A stretch of 64,000 nt of DNA, taken from contig NZ_JAGWUA010000001.1 in assembly GCF_028868675.1 (NCBI RefSeq), positions 1-64,000 of the forward strand, in the 5' to 3' direction. The position numbers and the translations under genes are program-made. Of this stretch, positions 11,778 to 20,130 are shown one piece after another; position 1 is the stretch's first letter, and each line of letters starts with the position of its first letter. The stretch is from Bradyrhizobium sp. Lineage in GTDB: Bacteria; Pseudomonadota; Alphaproteobacteria; Rhizobiales; Xanthobacteraceae. The notes beneath the pieces were generated by a model. It made no database searches, was not told where the DNA came from, and saw only the letters and a list, made by a program, of their open reading frames with translations.

Positions 11778-12692
11778 ATGACCACCATGCTCTCCAGCGA
11801 CCTGCCCCTGTCCAAGATCGGCCGCGGCAAGGTGCGCGACATCTACTCGGTCGACGACGACCGCCTGCTGCTCGTCACCACCGACCGCATCAGCGCCTTC
11901 GACGTCGTCATGGGCGAGACCATCCCGATGAAGGGCGCGGTGCTGACCCAGATCAGCGCCTACTGGTTCAACGAGCTGGAAGGCGTGGTGCATCATCACA
12001 TGATCAGCGCCGACACCGACGAGATCATCGCGGAGGTGCCGGCACTGAAGCCTCACCGCGCCGACATTCTCGGCCGCGCCATGCTGTGCCGGCGGACAAT
12101 CGTGTTTCCGATCGAGTGCGTGATCCGCGGCTATCTCTCCGGCTCGGCCTGGAAGGAATATGCGGTCGGCGGCACGCTCGCCGGCGAGAAGCTGCCGGCC
12201 GGCCTCGTCGAGAGCGTCAAGCTCGAGCCTGCGATCTTTTCCCCGGCGACCAAGGCCGAGACCGGCCATGACGAAAACATCACGATCGCGCGAATGCGCG
12301 AGGTCGTCGGCGAGGAAGTTGCCTACACGCTGGAGAGCATGACGCGGGCGATCTACACGCTCGGCGAGGAGCTCGCCCGCAAACAGGGCATCATCATCGC
12401 GGACACCAAGTTCGAATTCGGCCGCGACAAGGCGGGCCGCATCATCCTGATCGACGAGGTGATGACGCCGGATAGCTCTCGCTTCTGGGCGGTCGACGCC
12501 TACACGGCCGGCCGGCCGCAGGCGAGCTTCGACAAGCAGCCCCTGCGCGACTATCTCGACGCCGAGCGCCGCGCCGGCCGCTGGAACGGCGACGCCCCGC
12601 CCCCGCCGCTTCCGGCGAGCGTGGTGGAGGCGACCAGCAAGCGGTACCTGGAAGCGTATCGGCGGATCACGGGGAAAGAGCTGAAGGTTTAG
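11778..12692 (+). CDS. purC: Phosphoribosylaminoimidazolesuccinocarboxamide synthase
   Basis: [46 protein letters not shown]...[26 protein letters not shown]. Confidence 0.95.
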   Translation: MTTMLSSDLPLSKIGRGKVRDIYSVDDDRLLLVTTDRISAFDVVMGETIPMKGAVLTQISAYWFNELEGVVHHHMISADTDEIIAEVPALKPHRADILGRAMLCRRTIVFPIECVIRGYLSGSAWKEYAVGGTLAGEKLPAGLVESVKLEPAIFSPATKAETGHDENITIARMREVVGEEVAYTLESMTRAIYTLGEELARKQGIIIADTKFEFGRDKAGRIILIDEVMTPDSSRFWAVDAYTAGRPQASFDKQPLRDYLDAERRAGRWNGDAPPPPLPASVVEATSKRYLEAYRRITGKELKV

Positions 12693-12718
12693 CTGCGTCG
12701 TCACCATGCAACTCCGAT

Positions 12719-12845
12719 GTCGTCCTGGCGAACGCCAGGACCCATACCGCGAAATCCATCGATTGCAGGCGGTGGGAGTACCGGGCCGCCAGTCTTCGTC
12801 AAACTGCTCCCTGGGGTAATGGGTCCACGCCTTCGCGGGGACGAC
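12719..12845. repeat. Long imperfect inverted intergenic repeat
   Basis: GTCGTCCTGGCGAACGCCAGGACCCATACC...GGTAATGGGTCCACGCCTTCGCGGGGACGAC. Confidence 0.6.
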
Positions 12846-12931
12846 ACCGAATTTGCTCCCGCGTTCTCCAGAACATTGCCTGCGTGACGCCTTGCTGCAA
12901 GACTGCCTGAGAGAAAACAGGGAGCCCGCCC

Positions 12932-13726
12932 ATGTCCGAAGCCGATGCCGTGCTGATCGAGCGCGATGGTCCGGTCACCATCATCTCCATCAACCGGCCG
13001 CATTGCCGCAACGCCGTGGACGGCGCCACTGCGCGCAGGCTCTATGATGCGTTCCTCGCCTTCGAGGCGGACACCGAGGCCTCGGTCGCGGTGTTCACCG
13101 GCACGCAAGGGCATTTCTGTGCGGGCGCCGATCTGAAGGCGGTGGCCAAGGGCGACCGCGAGAAGATGCGCGAGGTCGGCGGCCACGACACCATTGCGCC
13201 GATGGGCCCCAGCCGGCTGCGACTGTCGAAGCCGGTGATCGCGGCGATCGAGGGCTATGCGGTCGCCGGCGGCATGGAGCTCGCGCTGTGGGCCGACATG
13301 CGCGTGATGGCCGAGGACGCCCATTTCGGCGTGTTCTGCCGCCGCTTCGGCGTGCCGCTGATCGATCTCGGCACCATCCGCCTGCCGCGCCTGATCGGCC
13401 ATTCGCAGGCCATGGACTTGATCCTCACCGGCCGCCCGGTCGGCGCGGAGGAAGCGCTGCGGATGGGCCTTGCCAACCGCGTGGTGCCGCGGGGCGAAGC
13501 CTGCGCGCGGGCGATCCTGCTGGCACGGGAGATCGCGCAGTTCCCGCAGGCCTGCCTGCGCGCCGACCGCCTGTCGGCGCTGGCCCAGTGGGACCTCGAG
13601 GAGGAAGAGGCGATCAAAAACGAGATGCGCGGCGGGCTGGAGGTCATCGCCTCCGGCGAGACGCTGTCCGGCGCGACGCGCTTCGCCTCCGGCGCGGGCC
13701 GCCACGGCACTTTCGGCAAGGACTGA
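12932..13726 (+). CDS. Crotonase/enoyl-CoA hydratase family protein
   Basis: TIISINRPHCRNAVDGATARRLYDAF...GTQGHFCAGADLKAVAKG...VAGGMELALWADMRV. Confidence 0.9.
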   Translation: MSEADAVLIERDGPVTIISINRPHCRNAVDGATARRLYDAFLAFEADTEASVAVFTGTQGHFCAGADLKAVAKGDREKMREVGGHDTIAPMGPSRLRLSKPVIAAIEGYAVAGGMELALWADMRVMAEDAHFGVFCRRFGVPLIDLGTIRLPRLIGHSQAMDLILTGRPVGAEEALRMGLANRVVPRGEACARAILLAREIAQFPQACLRADRLSALAQWDLEEEEAIKNEMRGGLEVIASGETLSGATRFASGAGRHGTFGKD

Positions 13727-13804
13727 GCGGCACCGCAGCTTGACCTGAGTCAATCCGGTCGCGCGCTCGGAACCCCCATCCCGCCGTCGCGGGAACGGAA
13801 AACC

Positions 13805-14824
13805 CTACTTCTTGACCTTGCTGGCATCCATCTTGACGCCCGGATCCAGCATCCTGGTGGTGAAAGCGGTGCTGACGTCGAACGGCTTTTCCATTCCGAG
13901 ATAGGTCTGCACCAGCTCGTAGTCCTTCTTCATGCGCTCGGCGTCGATCCAGCCGAGCCCCTTGGTCGTCGTGTACTCGTCGGTCATCAGATACTTGATG
14001 CGTTCCCACTGCCGCTCCTGGTTCTCCTTGTCGAGACCGGAGACCTGATCGAGCAGCGCCTTGAGGCACGGCGCGGCGTCGGCGACACAGGCGGCAAAGG
14101 CCTTCTGGCTGACGCGCACGAAGTCTTCGACCAGTTTTGGATTCTTCTGCAGGAAGGCGCCGTTGACGATCAGAGAATTGCCGTAGGGGTTGAGCCCGAT
14201 ATCCTTCCAGTTGACGTAACCGAGGTCGCCGCCGAACTCGATCACCTTGAGGTCGTGCTCGTTGTAGAAGTCGCTGATGATGTCGACGGTGTGGCTCTTC
14301 AGAGCGGCAATCTTCGCGGTCGGCCCGATGTTGACGAAACTGACGGAATCCGGGGCGATGCCGGCGGACTTGGCGAATGCGGGCCACATCACCCGCGAGG
14401 CGTCGCCGGGCGGATTTCCGATCTTGTGGCCGGGAAAATCCTTGACGCCGTTCACGCCATAGCTCTTCAGCCAGTAGAAGGTCTGGCCGGTGTTGGCATA
14501 GATGCTCATCACCGCCACGTCGTCGGCACCCTTGCCCTTTGCCACCAGCATCGTCGCGAGGTCCGCGATGCCGAACGGCGACCCGCCCGATCCGACCTTG
14601 GCGGCGGAGACGCCGGAGCCCTTGCCGGTCTCGATGGTCAGGTCGATCCCGGCCTTCGCGTACCAGCCCTGCGCCTTGGCGTAGTAGAACGGCGAGTGAT
14701 CGGCGGTCGGCGTCCAGTTCAGGATCAGATTGACCGATTCCGCGGCCCCCGCGGGCGTCGCCGCCAAACCGAGCGCCAGGGCCAATGTCGCGGCCTGCAA
14801 ACCCTTCATCGCATTTCTCCTCAT
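13805..14824 (-). CDS. ABC transporter substrate-binding protein (NMT1/THI5-like)
   Basis: Signal peptide then VNLILNWTPTADHSPFYYAKAQGWYAKAGIDLTIETGKGSGVSAAKVGSGGSPFGIADLATML. Confidence 0.9.
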   Translation of the reverse strand: MRRNAMKGLQAATLALALGLAATPAGAAESVNLILNWTPTADHSPFYYAKAQGWYAKAGIDLTIETGKGSGVSAAKVGSGGSPFGIADLATMLVAKGKGADDVAVMSIYANTGQTFYWLKSYGVNGVKDFPGHKIGNPPGDASRVMWPAFAKSAGIAPDSVSFVNIGPTAKIAALKSHTVDIISDFYNEHDLKVIEFGGDLGYVNWKDIGLNPYGNSLIVNGAFLQKNPKLVEDFVRVSQKAFAACVADAAPCLKALLDQVSGLDKENQERQWERIKYLMTDEYTTTKGLGWIDAERMKKDYELVQTYLGMEKPFDVSTAFTTRMLDPGVKMDASKVKK

Positions 14825-14889
14825 CTGCGACCCGGCTTGTCGCTATCCGCCGGTGAGGCTACCAATGCAACAAGCAGCGTCTCGACTTG

Positions 14890-14905
14890 TCAACTGTCTG
14901 GTTGA
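14890..14905. promoter_or_regulatory. Putative TetR operator, site 1
   Basis: TCAACTGTCTGGTTGA; 13 of 16 positions identical to site 2 at 15556-15571. Confidence 0.6.
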
Positions 14906-14907
14906 AA

Positions 14908-15555
14908 ATGCCCTCGAAGCGATCAGGCGGCTCCCGGCCGCAGCGGCGGGATCCCGCAGCCACACGGCGGAAATTGCTCACCGCGGCGCGCCGGGAGTTC
15001 GCGCGGAACGGGCTCGCCGGTGCGCGCGTCGACGAGATCTCGGCCCGCGCGGGCGTCAACAAGCAGCTCGTCTACCACTATTTCGGCGACAAGGACGCCC
15101 TCTACCTGGCCGTGCTGGAATGGGTCTACGAGGAGATCCGCGAGCAGGAGCGCAAGCTCAACCTGGAGGGACTGGCGCCGCAGGAGGCCATCGGCAGGCT
15201 GATCGAGGCCTCGTTCGACCACCTCGCCGCCCACCCCGACTTCATCGTCCTCCTGAACGACGAGAACCGCGGCGGCGCGCGGCACGTCCGCGGATCGCGG
15301 CGGCTCGAGGCGATGCATTCGCCGCTCGTCAAGATGGTGTCCAAAATCCTGAACGAGGGGGTGCGCGCCGGCATCTTCCGCAAGGGCGTCAACCCCGTCC
15401 ATCTCTACATCTCGATCGCGGGGCTCAGCTATTTCTACTTCTCCAATACGCCGACGCTGTCGGCGATCTTCGGAAAGGACCTGTCGAGCCCGGCGGCCCG
15501 GCGCGATCGCCGCAGGCACGTCGTCGACCTGGTGTTGCAGTCGCTCCGGCCTTAA
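14908..15555 (+). CDS. TetR family transcriptional regulator
   Basis: RRDPAATRRKLLTAARREFARNGLAGARVDEISARAGVNKQLVYHYFGDKDALYLAVLE; ATG at 14908. Confidence 0.93.
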   Translation: MPSKRSGGSRPQRRDPAATRRKLLTAARREFARNGLAGARVDEISARAGVNKQLVYHYFGDKDALYLAVLEWVYEEIREQERKLNLEGLAPQEAIGRLIEASFDHLAAHPDFIVLLNDENRGGARHVRGSRRLEAMHSPLVKMVSKILNEGVRAGIFRKGVNPVHLYISIAGLSYFYFSNTPTLSAIFGKDLSSPAARRDRRRHVVDLVLQSLRP

Positions 15556-15571
15556 TCAACCAGATGGTTGA
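15556..15571. promoter_or_regulatory. Putative TetR operator, site 2
   Basis: Perfect palindrome TCAACCA-GA-TGGTTGA between tetR and permease gene. Confidence 0.65.
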
Positions 15572-15637
15572 AACAGGGGCGGCGGCGGGTTAGGCTACCT
15601 TTGGCGGCCCCCGGGCCGAATCCACGAGGAGCGGTCG

Positions 15638-16408
15638 GTGGCAGGTGACGGCGGACGCCCGGCGCGAAACTTCGCGATCATCCTGATCGTGCACCTTGCT
15701 GTGCTCGTGCTCTGGCAGATCCTCGTGGACGCCTTCCACGTGCCGAAATTCATCCTGCCCTCCCCGCTCGCGACGTTGCAGACGCTCGGAACCGCGAACT
15801 ACGCCTGGGGGGCAAACGTGCTGGTGACCGCGGCGGAGATCCTGGGCGGCTTCGCGCTCGGCGCCGTGGTCGGCGTGGCGCTGGCCGTGATCTTCAGCTG
15901 GTCGCCGCTGATCAGCGTGATCCTGCTCCCGCTGTTCGTGACGCTGAACATGATACCGAAGGTCGCGCTCGGGCCGCTCGTGATCGTCTGGTTCTCCTAC
16001 GGGATCGTGCCGAACATCCTGATCGCGTTCAGCATCTGCTTCTTTCCCATTCTGCTGACGACCGCGCGGGGCTTGCGCGAGGTGGAACCCGACCTGCTCG
16101 ATCTCGTCAAATCGCTGCGCGGTTCGCGCTGGACGCTGTTCCGCAAGATCCAGCTGCCGGGCTCGCTGCCCTACGTGTTCTCCGGCATGAAGGTCGGCGC
16201 CATCCTGGCGGTGGCCGGCGCCATCGTCGGCGAGTTCATCGCCTCCGAGCGGGGACTCGGCTATCTCATGATCCAGGTGCAATCGTCGCTCGACACGCCG
16301 GCGATGGTGATGGCCGTGGTGCTGCTGACGCTGCTTGGGGTCGCGCTTTACGGACTGGTGCTGGGCCTCGAGCGGATGTTCGTGGTCGTCGACACCAGGC
16401 TGCAATAA
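15638..16408 (+). CDS. ABC transporter permease (SsuC/TauC-type)
   Basis: GTG start; multi-TM; SLRGSRWTLFRKIQLPGSLPYVFSGMKVGAILAVAGAIVGEFIASERGLGYLM. Confidence 0.92.
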   Translation: MAGDGGRPARNFAIILIVHLAVLVLWQILVDAFHVPKFILPSPLATLQTLGTANYAWGANVLVTAAEILGGFALGAVVGVALAVIFSWSPLISVILLPLFVTLNMIPKVALGPLVIVWFSYGIVPNILIAFSICFFPILLTTARGLREVEPDLLDLVKSLRGSRWTLFRKIQLPGSLPYVFSGMKVGAILAVAGAIVGEFIASERGLGYLMIQVQSSLDTPAMVMAVVLLTLLGVALYGLVLGLERMFVVVDTRLQ

Positions 16409-16424
16409 CGACGGGGAACGACGC

Positions 16425-17462
16425 ATGCTGCTCACGCGCCAGACGCTGCCGAACACGATCCCGGACATCGCCGCGCTCGACGAGCTGCTGTGCCGGCCGA
16501 CCCAGGCGCTGATCGACGACCTCCGCAAGGTGGACGGCGACATCATGGTGCTCGGTGTCGCCGGCAAGATGGGGCCGACGCTGGCGGGTCTCGCCAAGGC
16601 GGCCGCGCCCGAACGCCGCGTCATCGGGGTGGCCCGCTTCAGCGATCCGGGCGTCAAGGACTGGCTGCATGCGCGCGGGGTCGAGACCATCAATTGCGAT
16701 CTGCTCGACGAGGCCGCGATCCGGGCGCTGCCGAAGGCGCCCAACGTCGTCTTCATGGCCGGCCGCAAGTTCGGCGCCGAGGGCGACCTGTCGCTGACCT
16801 GGGCGATGAACGCGCACGTTCCGGCGCTGGTCGCCCAAGCCTTCGCATCGTCGCGGATCGTGGCGTTCTCGACCGGGTGCGTCTATCCGTTCGTGCCGGT
16901 CGACGCCAAGGGATCGGGCGAAGACATGGCACCCAACCCGCCCGGCGAATACGCGCAATCCTGCGTCGGTCGCGAGCGCATGTTCGAGTATTTCTCGCGC
17001 GAGTTCGCGACGCCGGGGCGGCTGTTCCGCCTCAATTACGCGATCGACATGCGCTATGGCGTGCTGCACGACATCGCGACCAAGGTCCTGTCCGGCACAC
17101 CGATCGACCTCGGCATCGGCCATGTCAACTTCATCTGGCAGGGCGATGCATCCTCCCAGGCGCTGCGCTGCCTCGCGCACTGCACGACTCCGACTTCGCC
17201 GATCAACGTCAGCGGTCACGAAATCCTCGCCGTACGGGACCTCGCGGCGAAATTCGGCGCGCGTTTCGGCCGCGCGCCGGTGCTGATCGGCAAGGAGCAA
17301 CCGACCGCCTGGCTGACCGACACCTCGCAGGCGGTCGGACTGTTCGGCCTGCCGGTCGTCGACACCGACCGGCTGATCGGCTGGACCGCCGACTGGGTCG
17401 CACGCGCGATGCCGAGCCTCGGCAAGCCCACCAAGTACGAGGTGCGCGATGGACGCTACTGA
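16425..17462 (+). CDS. NAD(P)-dependent epimerase/dehydratase-like protein with atypical active site
   Basis: IMVLGVAGKMGPTLAGLAKAA...VVFMAGRKFG...FSTGCVYPFVP...EYAQSCVGRERMFEYFSRE. Confidence 0.8.
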   Translation: MLLTRQTLPNTIPDIAALDELLCRPTQALIDDLRKVDGDIMVLGVAGKMGPTLAGLAKAAAPERRVIGVARFSDPGVKDWLHARGVETINCDLLDEAAIRALPKAPNVVFMAGRKFGAEGDLSLTWAMNAHVPALVAQAFASSRIVAFSTGCVYPFVPVDAKGSGEDMAPNPPGEYAQSCVGRERMFEYFSREFATPGRLFRLNYAIDMRYGVLHDIATKVLSGTPIDLGIGHVNFIWQGDASSQALRCLAHCTTPTSPINVSGHEILAVRDLAAKFGARFGRAPVLIGKEQPTAWLTDTSQAVGLFGLPVVDTDRLIGWTADWVARAMPSLGKPTKYEVRDGRY

Positions 17463-18268
17463 CGACGGACCCGTCGTCCAGCTCGGAGTCGGGGATGCCG
17501 CGGCCGGGCTCCTGCTGTCGACCGAGGCGCGCTGGAATCAGAACGAAGACGACTGGCGCTTCTTCTTGCGTGCCGGCACCGTGTTCGGCATCCGCCACGG
17601 CTCGCAATTGATCGCGACCGCGGCGCTGCTGCCCTATTCCGACGACAATGCCTGGATCAGCATGGTGCTGGTGACGGCGAGCCGCCGCCGGCGTGGCCTG
17701 GCAACGCGTCTCGTCGATTCGTGCCTGGAGACGGCAGGGCGGCGCGGCCTGACCTGCTGGCTCGACGCGACGCCGGCGGGCGCGGCCGTCTACGGGCCGC
17801 TCGGCTTCGTGCCGACGCTGCAATTGCGAAGGTTCCGGCTGGAGCAGCCAGCATACGCGACCGCGCCGCCGCTGTCGCGCGCGACGCTGGAGGAGCTGCG
17901 CGCGCGACCGCCTCACCATCGGCTTCGATCGGGGCGATCTCCTCGCCGAGTTCGCGCAGCGGCCCGGCTCGCGCATTGTGTCCCTGAACGGTTCGATTGC
18001 GCTGATCCGCGACGGGCGGACCGCGCGCCAGATCGGCCCGGTATTTGCGGAGAACGCCGCGGACGCGCAGGCCCTGGTCGATGCGATCGCGCGATCGGAA
18101 AGCGGGCCGCTGTTGCTCGACGCCGTCGCGTCGCAGGACGTTTTCCTGCATGGACTGACCCGTGCGGGCTGGAGTATCGAGCGGCCGTTCCAGCGCATGC
18201 GGTTCGGCCGCGCCACCCGGCCCGGCGCGGACGTGGCGTTCGCGGTCGCCGGCCCTGAATTCGGATAG
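17449..18268 (+). pseudogene. GNAT family N-acetyltransferase, apparently frameshifted near 17895-17906
   Basis: Frame 1 gives GNAT core (AWISMVLVTASRRRRGLATRLVDSCLETAG...); frame 2 then continues RDRLTIGFDRGDLLAEFAQRPGSRIVSLNGSIALIRDGRTARQIGPVFAENAADAQALVDAIARS... to stop at 18268. Confidence 0.75.
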
Positions 18269-18289
18269 GAAGCCAGCTGGAAGGAAGCC

Positions 18290-19345
18290 ATGCATCACAG
18301 CCAGATCGACAGCGGTGTCCGCAAGCTTTTGGCCGACGGCACGGTGCTGCCGGCGCATCCCCTGGCGCTCACGGCCGACCGCGAGCTCGACAGGACGCAC
18401 CAGCGGGCGCTGACGCGTTACTATATCGACGCTGGCGCAGGCGGACTTGCGGTCGGCGTGCACACCACGCAGTTCGCGATCCGCGACGTCGGGCTGTACC
18501 GGCCGGTGCTGGAACTTGCCGCGGAGACCGCCGCCGGGTGGACGAAGCGGCCGCTGGCCATGATCGCGGGCCTCGCCGGACCCACCCGGCAGGCCATCGC
18601 CGAGGCACGGACGGCGCGTAGCATCGGCTACCATGCGGGCCTGCTCAGCCTCGCCGCCATGAAGAGCGCTTCGGAAGACGAGATCATCGCCCACTGCCAG
18701 GCGGTTGCCGGCGAGATCCCGCTGATCGGCTTCTATCTGCAGCCGGCCGTGGGCGGCGTGGTGCTGAGCAGCGGCTTCTGGCAGCGCTTCGCGTCGATCG
18801 ACAACGTGATCGCGATCAAGATCGCGCCGTTCAACCGCTATCGCACGCTCGATGTCCTGCGCGGCGTGGCGGCGGCGGGCGCGCTCGACCGTGTCGCGCT
18901 CTACACCGGGAACGACGACCATATCCTGCTCGACCTCACCTTGCCCTTCGATCTCAGGGACAACGGCGTCACCACGCGCACCTATTTCAAGGGCGGGTTG
19001 CTCGGACACTGGTCGGTCTGGACCGCGAGCGCGATCGAGCAGTTCGAGCGATGCAGGCAGGCCCGGCACAAGGACGCCGTGCCGGCCGATCTGCTCGCGC
19101 TGGATGCCCGCGTCACCGACTGCAACAGCGCCTTCTTCGACGTCGCCAACAATTTCCACGGCTGCATCGCCGGCTGTCACGAGGTGCTGCGGCGTCAGGG
19201 CCTGATGCGGGGCCTTTGGTGCCTCGATCCGGACGAGGGCCTCAGTCCCGGACAGAAGCAGGAAATCGATCGCGTCTGCCGGGAGCACGCCGATCTCAGC
19301 GACGACGCCTTCGTGGCGGCCAATCTGGACAGATGGCTGGCATGA
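18290..19345 (+). CDS. Dihydrodipicolinate synthase (DapA) family protein
   Basis: TIM-barrel aldolase-like pattern AGAGGLAVGVHTTQFAI...LIGFYLQPAVGG...NVIAIKIAPFNRY (candidate Schiff-base Lys). Confidence 0.8.
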   Translation: MHHSQIDSGVRKLLADGTVLPAHPLALTADRELDRTHQRALTRYYIDAGAGGLAVGVHTTQFAIRDVGLYRPVLELAAETAAGWTKRPLAMIAGLAGPTRQAIAEARTARSIGYHAGLLSLAAMKSASEDEIIAHCQAVAGEIPLIGFYLQPAVGGVVLSSGFWQRFASIDNVIAIKIAPFNRYRTLDVLRGVAAAGALDRVALYTGNDDHILLDLTLPFDLRDNGVTTRTYFKGGLLGHWSVWTASAIEQFERCRQARHKDAVPADLLALDARVTDCNSAFFDVANNFHGCIAGCHEVLRRQGLMRGLWCLDPDEGLSPGQKQEIDRVCREHADLSDDAFVAANLDRWLA

Positions 19346-20115
19346 CGGCGGAGCCTTTCATCAGCCTGCGCAGCGTCCGCAAGGTCTATCGATCCGGCGG
19401 CACCGAATTCCTTGCGGTCTCGGACGTCACCATGGACGTGCAGGAAGGCGAGCTGGTGTCGCTGGTCGGGCCGTCCGGCTGCGGAAAGACCACCGTCATG
19501 AAGATCCTCGCGGGGCTGCATGGCGCGGACGGCGGCACGGTGCGGATCGGCAACGCGGTCACGCCGTTCGATCCGGCGCGCGACATCGGCATGGTGTTCC
19601 AGCAGGCGCTGCTCCTGAAATGGCGAACCATTCTGGACAACGTGCTGCTGCCGGCCGAGATCGTGGGCCTGCCGATGAAAGCCGCGCGCGACCGGGCGCG
19701 CTACCTGCTGAAGCTGGTCGGATTGACCGGCTACGAAGACAAGTATCCGCAGCAGCTTTCGGGGGGCATGCAACAGCGCGCCGCGATCGCCCGCGCCTTC
19801 GTCCACGATCCCAAACTGATCCTGATGGACGAGCCGTTCGGCGCGCTGGATGCCCTCACGCGGGAGCAGATGAACCTGGAAATGCTGCGGATCTGGCGCG
19901 AGAGCGGCAAGACCATCATCTTCGTCACGCATTCGATCCAGGAAGCGGTGTTCCTGTCCTCGCACTGCGCCGTGCTCACGGCCGGGCCGGCGAAAATGGC
20001 CGATTATTTCGCGGTCGAGCTGCCCTTCCCGCGCGCACTGCCGATCAAGACGACCGACGCGTTCGGCGCCTATGCGCGGCGCATCTACGCCAAGCTCGGT
20101 CTGGGCGCGGCGTGA
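19342..20115 (+). CDS. ABC transporter ATP-binding protein
   Basis: LVSLVGPSGCGKTTVMKILAG; QQLSGGMQQRAAIARAFVHDPKLILMDEPFGALDALTREQMN; ATGA overlap with upstream gene. Confidence 0.96.
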   Translation: MTAEPFISLRSVRKVYRSGGTEFLAVSDVTMDVQEGELVSLVGPSGCGKTTVMKILAGLHGADGGTVRIGNAVTPFDPARDIGMVFQQALLLKWRTILDNVLLPAEIVGLPMKAARDRARYLLKLVGLTGYEDKYPQQLSGGMQQRAAIARAFVHDPKLILMDEPFGALDALTREQMNLEMLRIWRESGKTIIFVTHSIQEAVFLSSHCAVLTAGPAKMADYFAVELPFPRALPIKTTDAFGAYARRIYAKLGLGAA

Positions 20116-20130
20116 CGACGGGGCGGGGGA

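Noticed and set aside
17657-19288. 543-aa antisense ORF over the GNAT/DapA region
   Set aside because: Plus-strand genes there have clear domain motifs; considered because of the GNAT frameshift but the composition is shadow-like.
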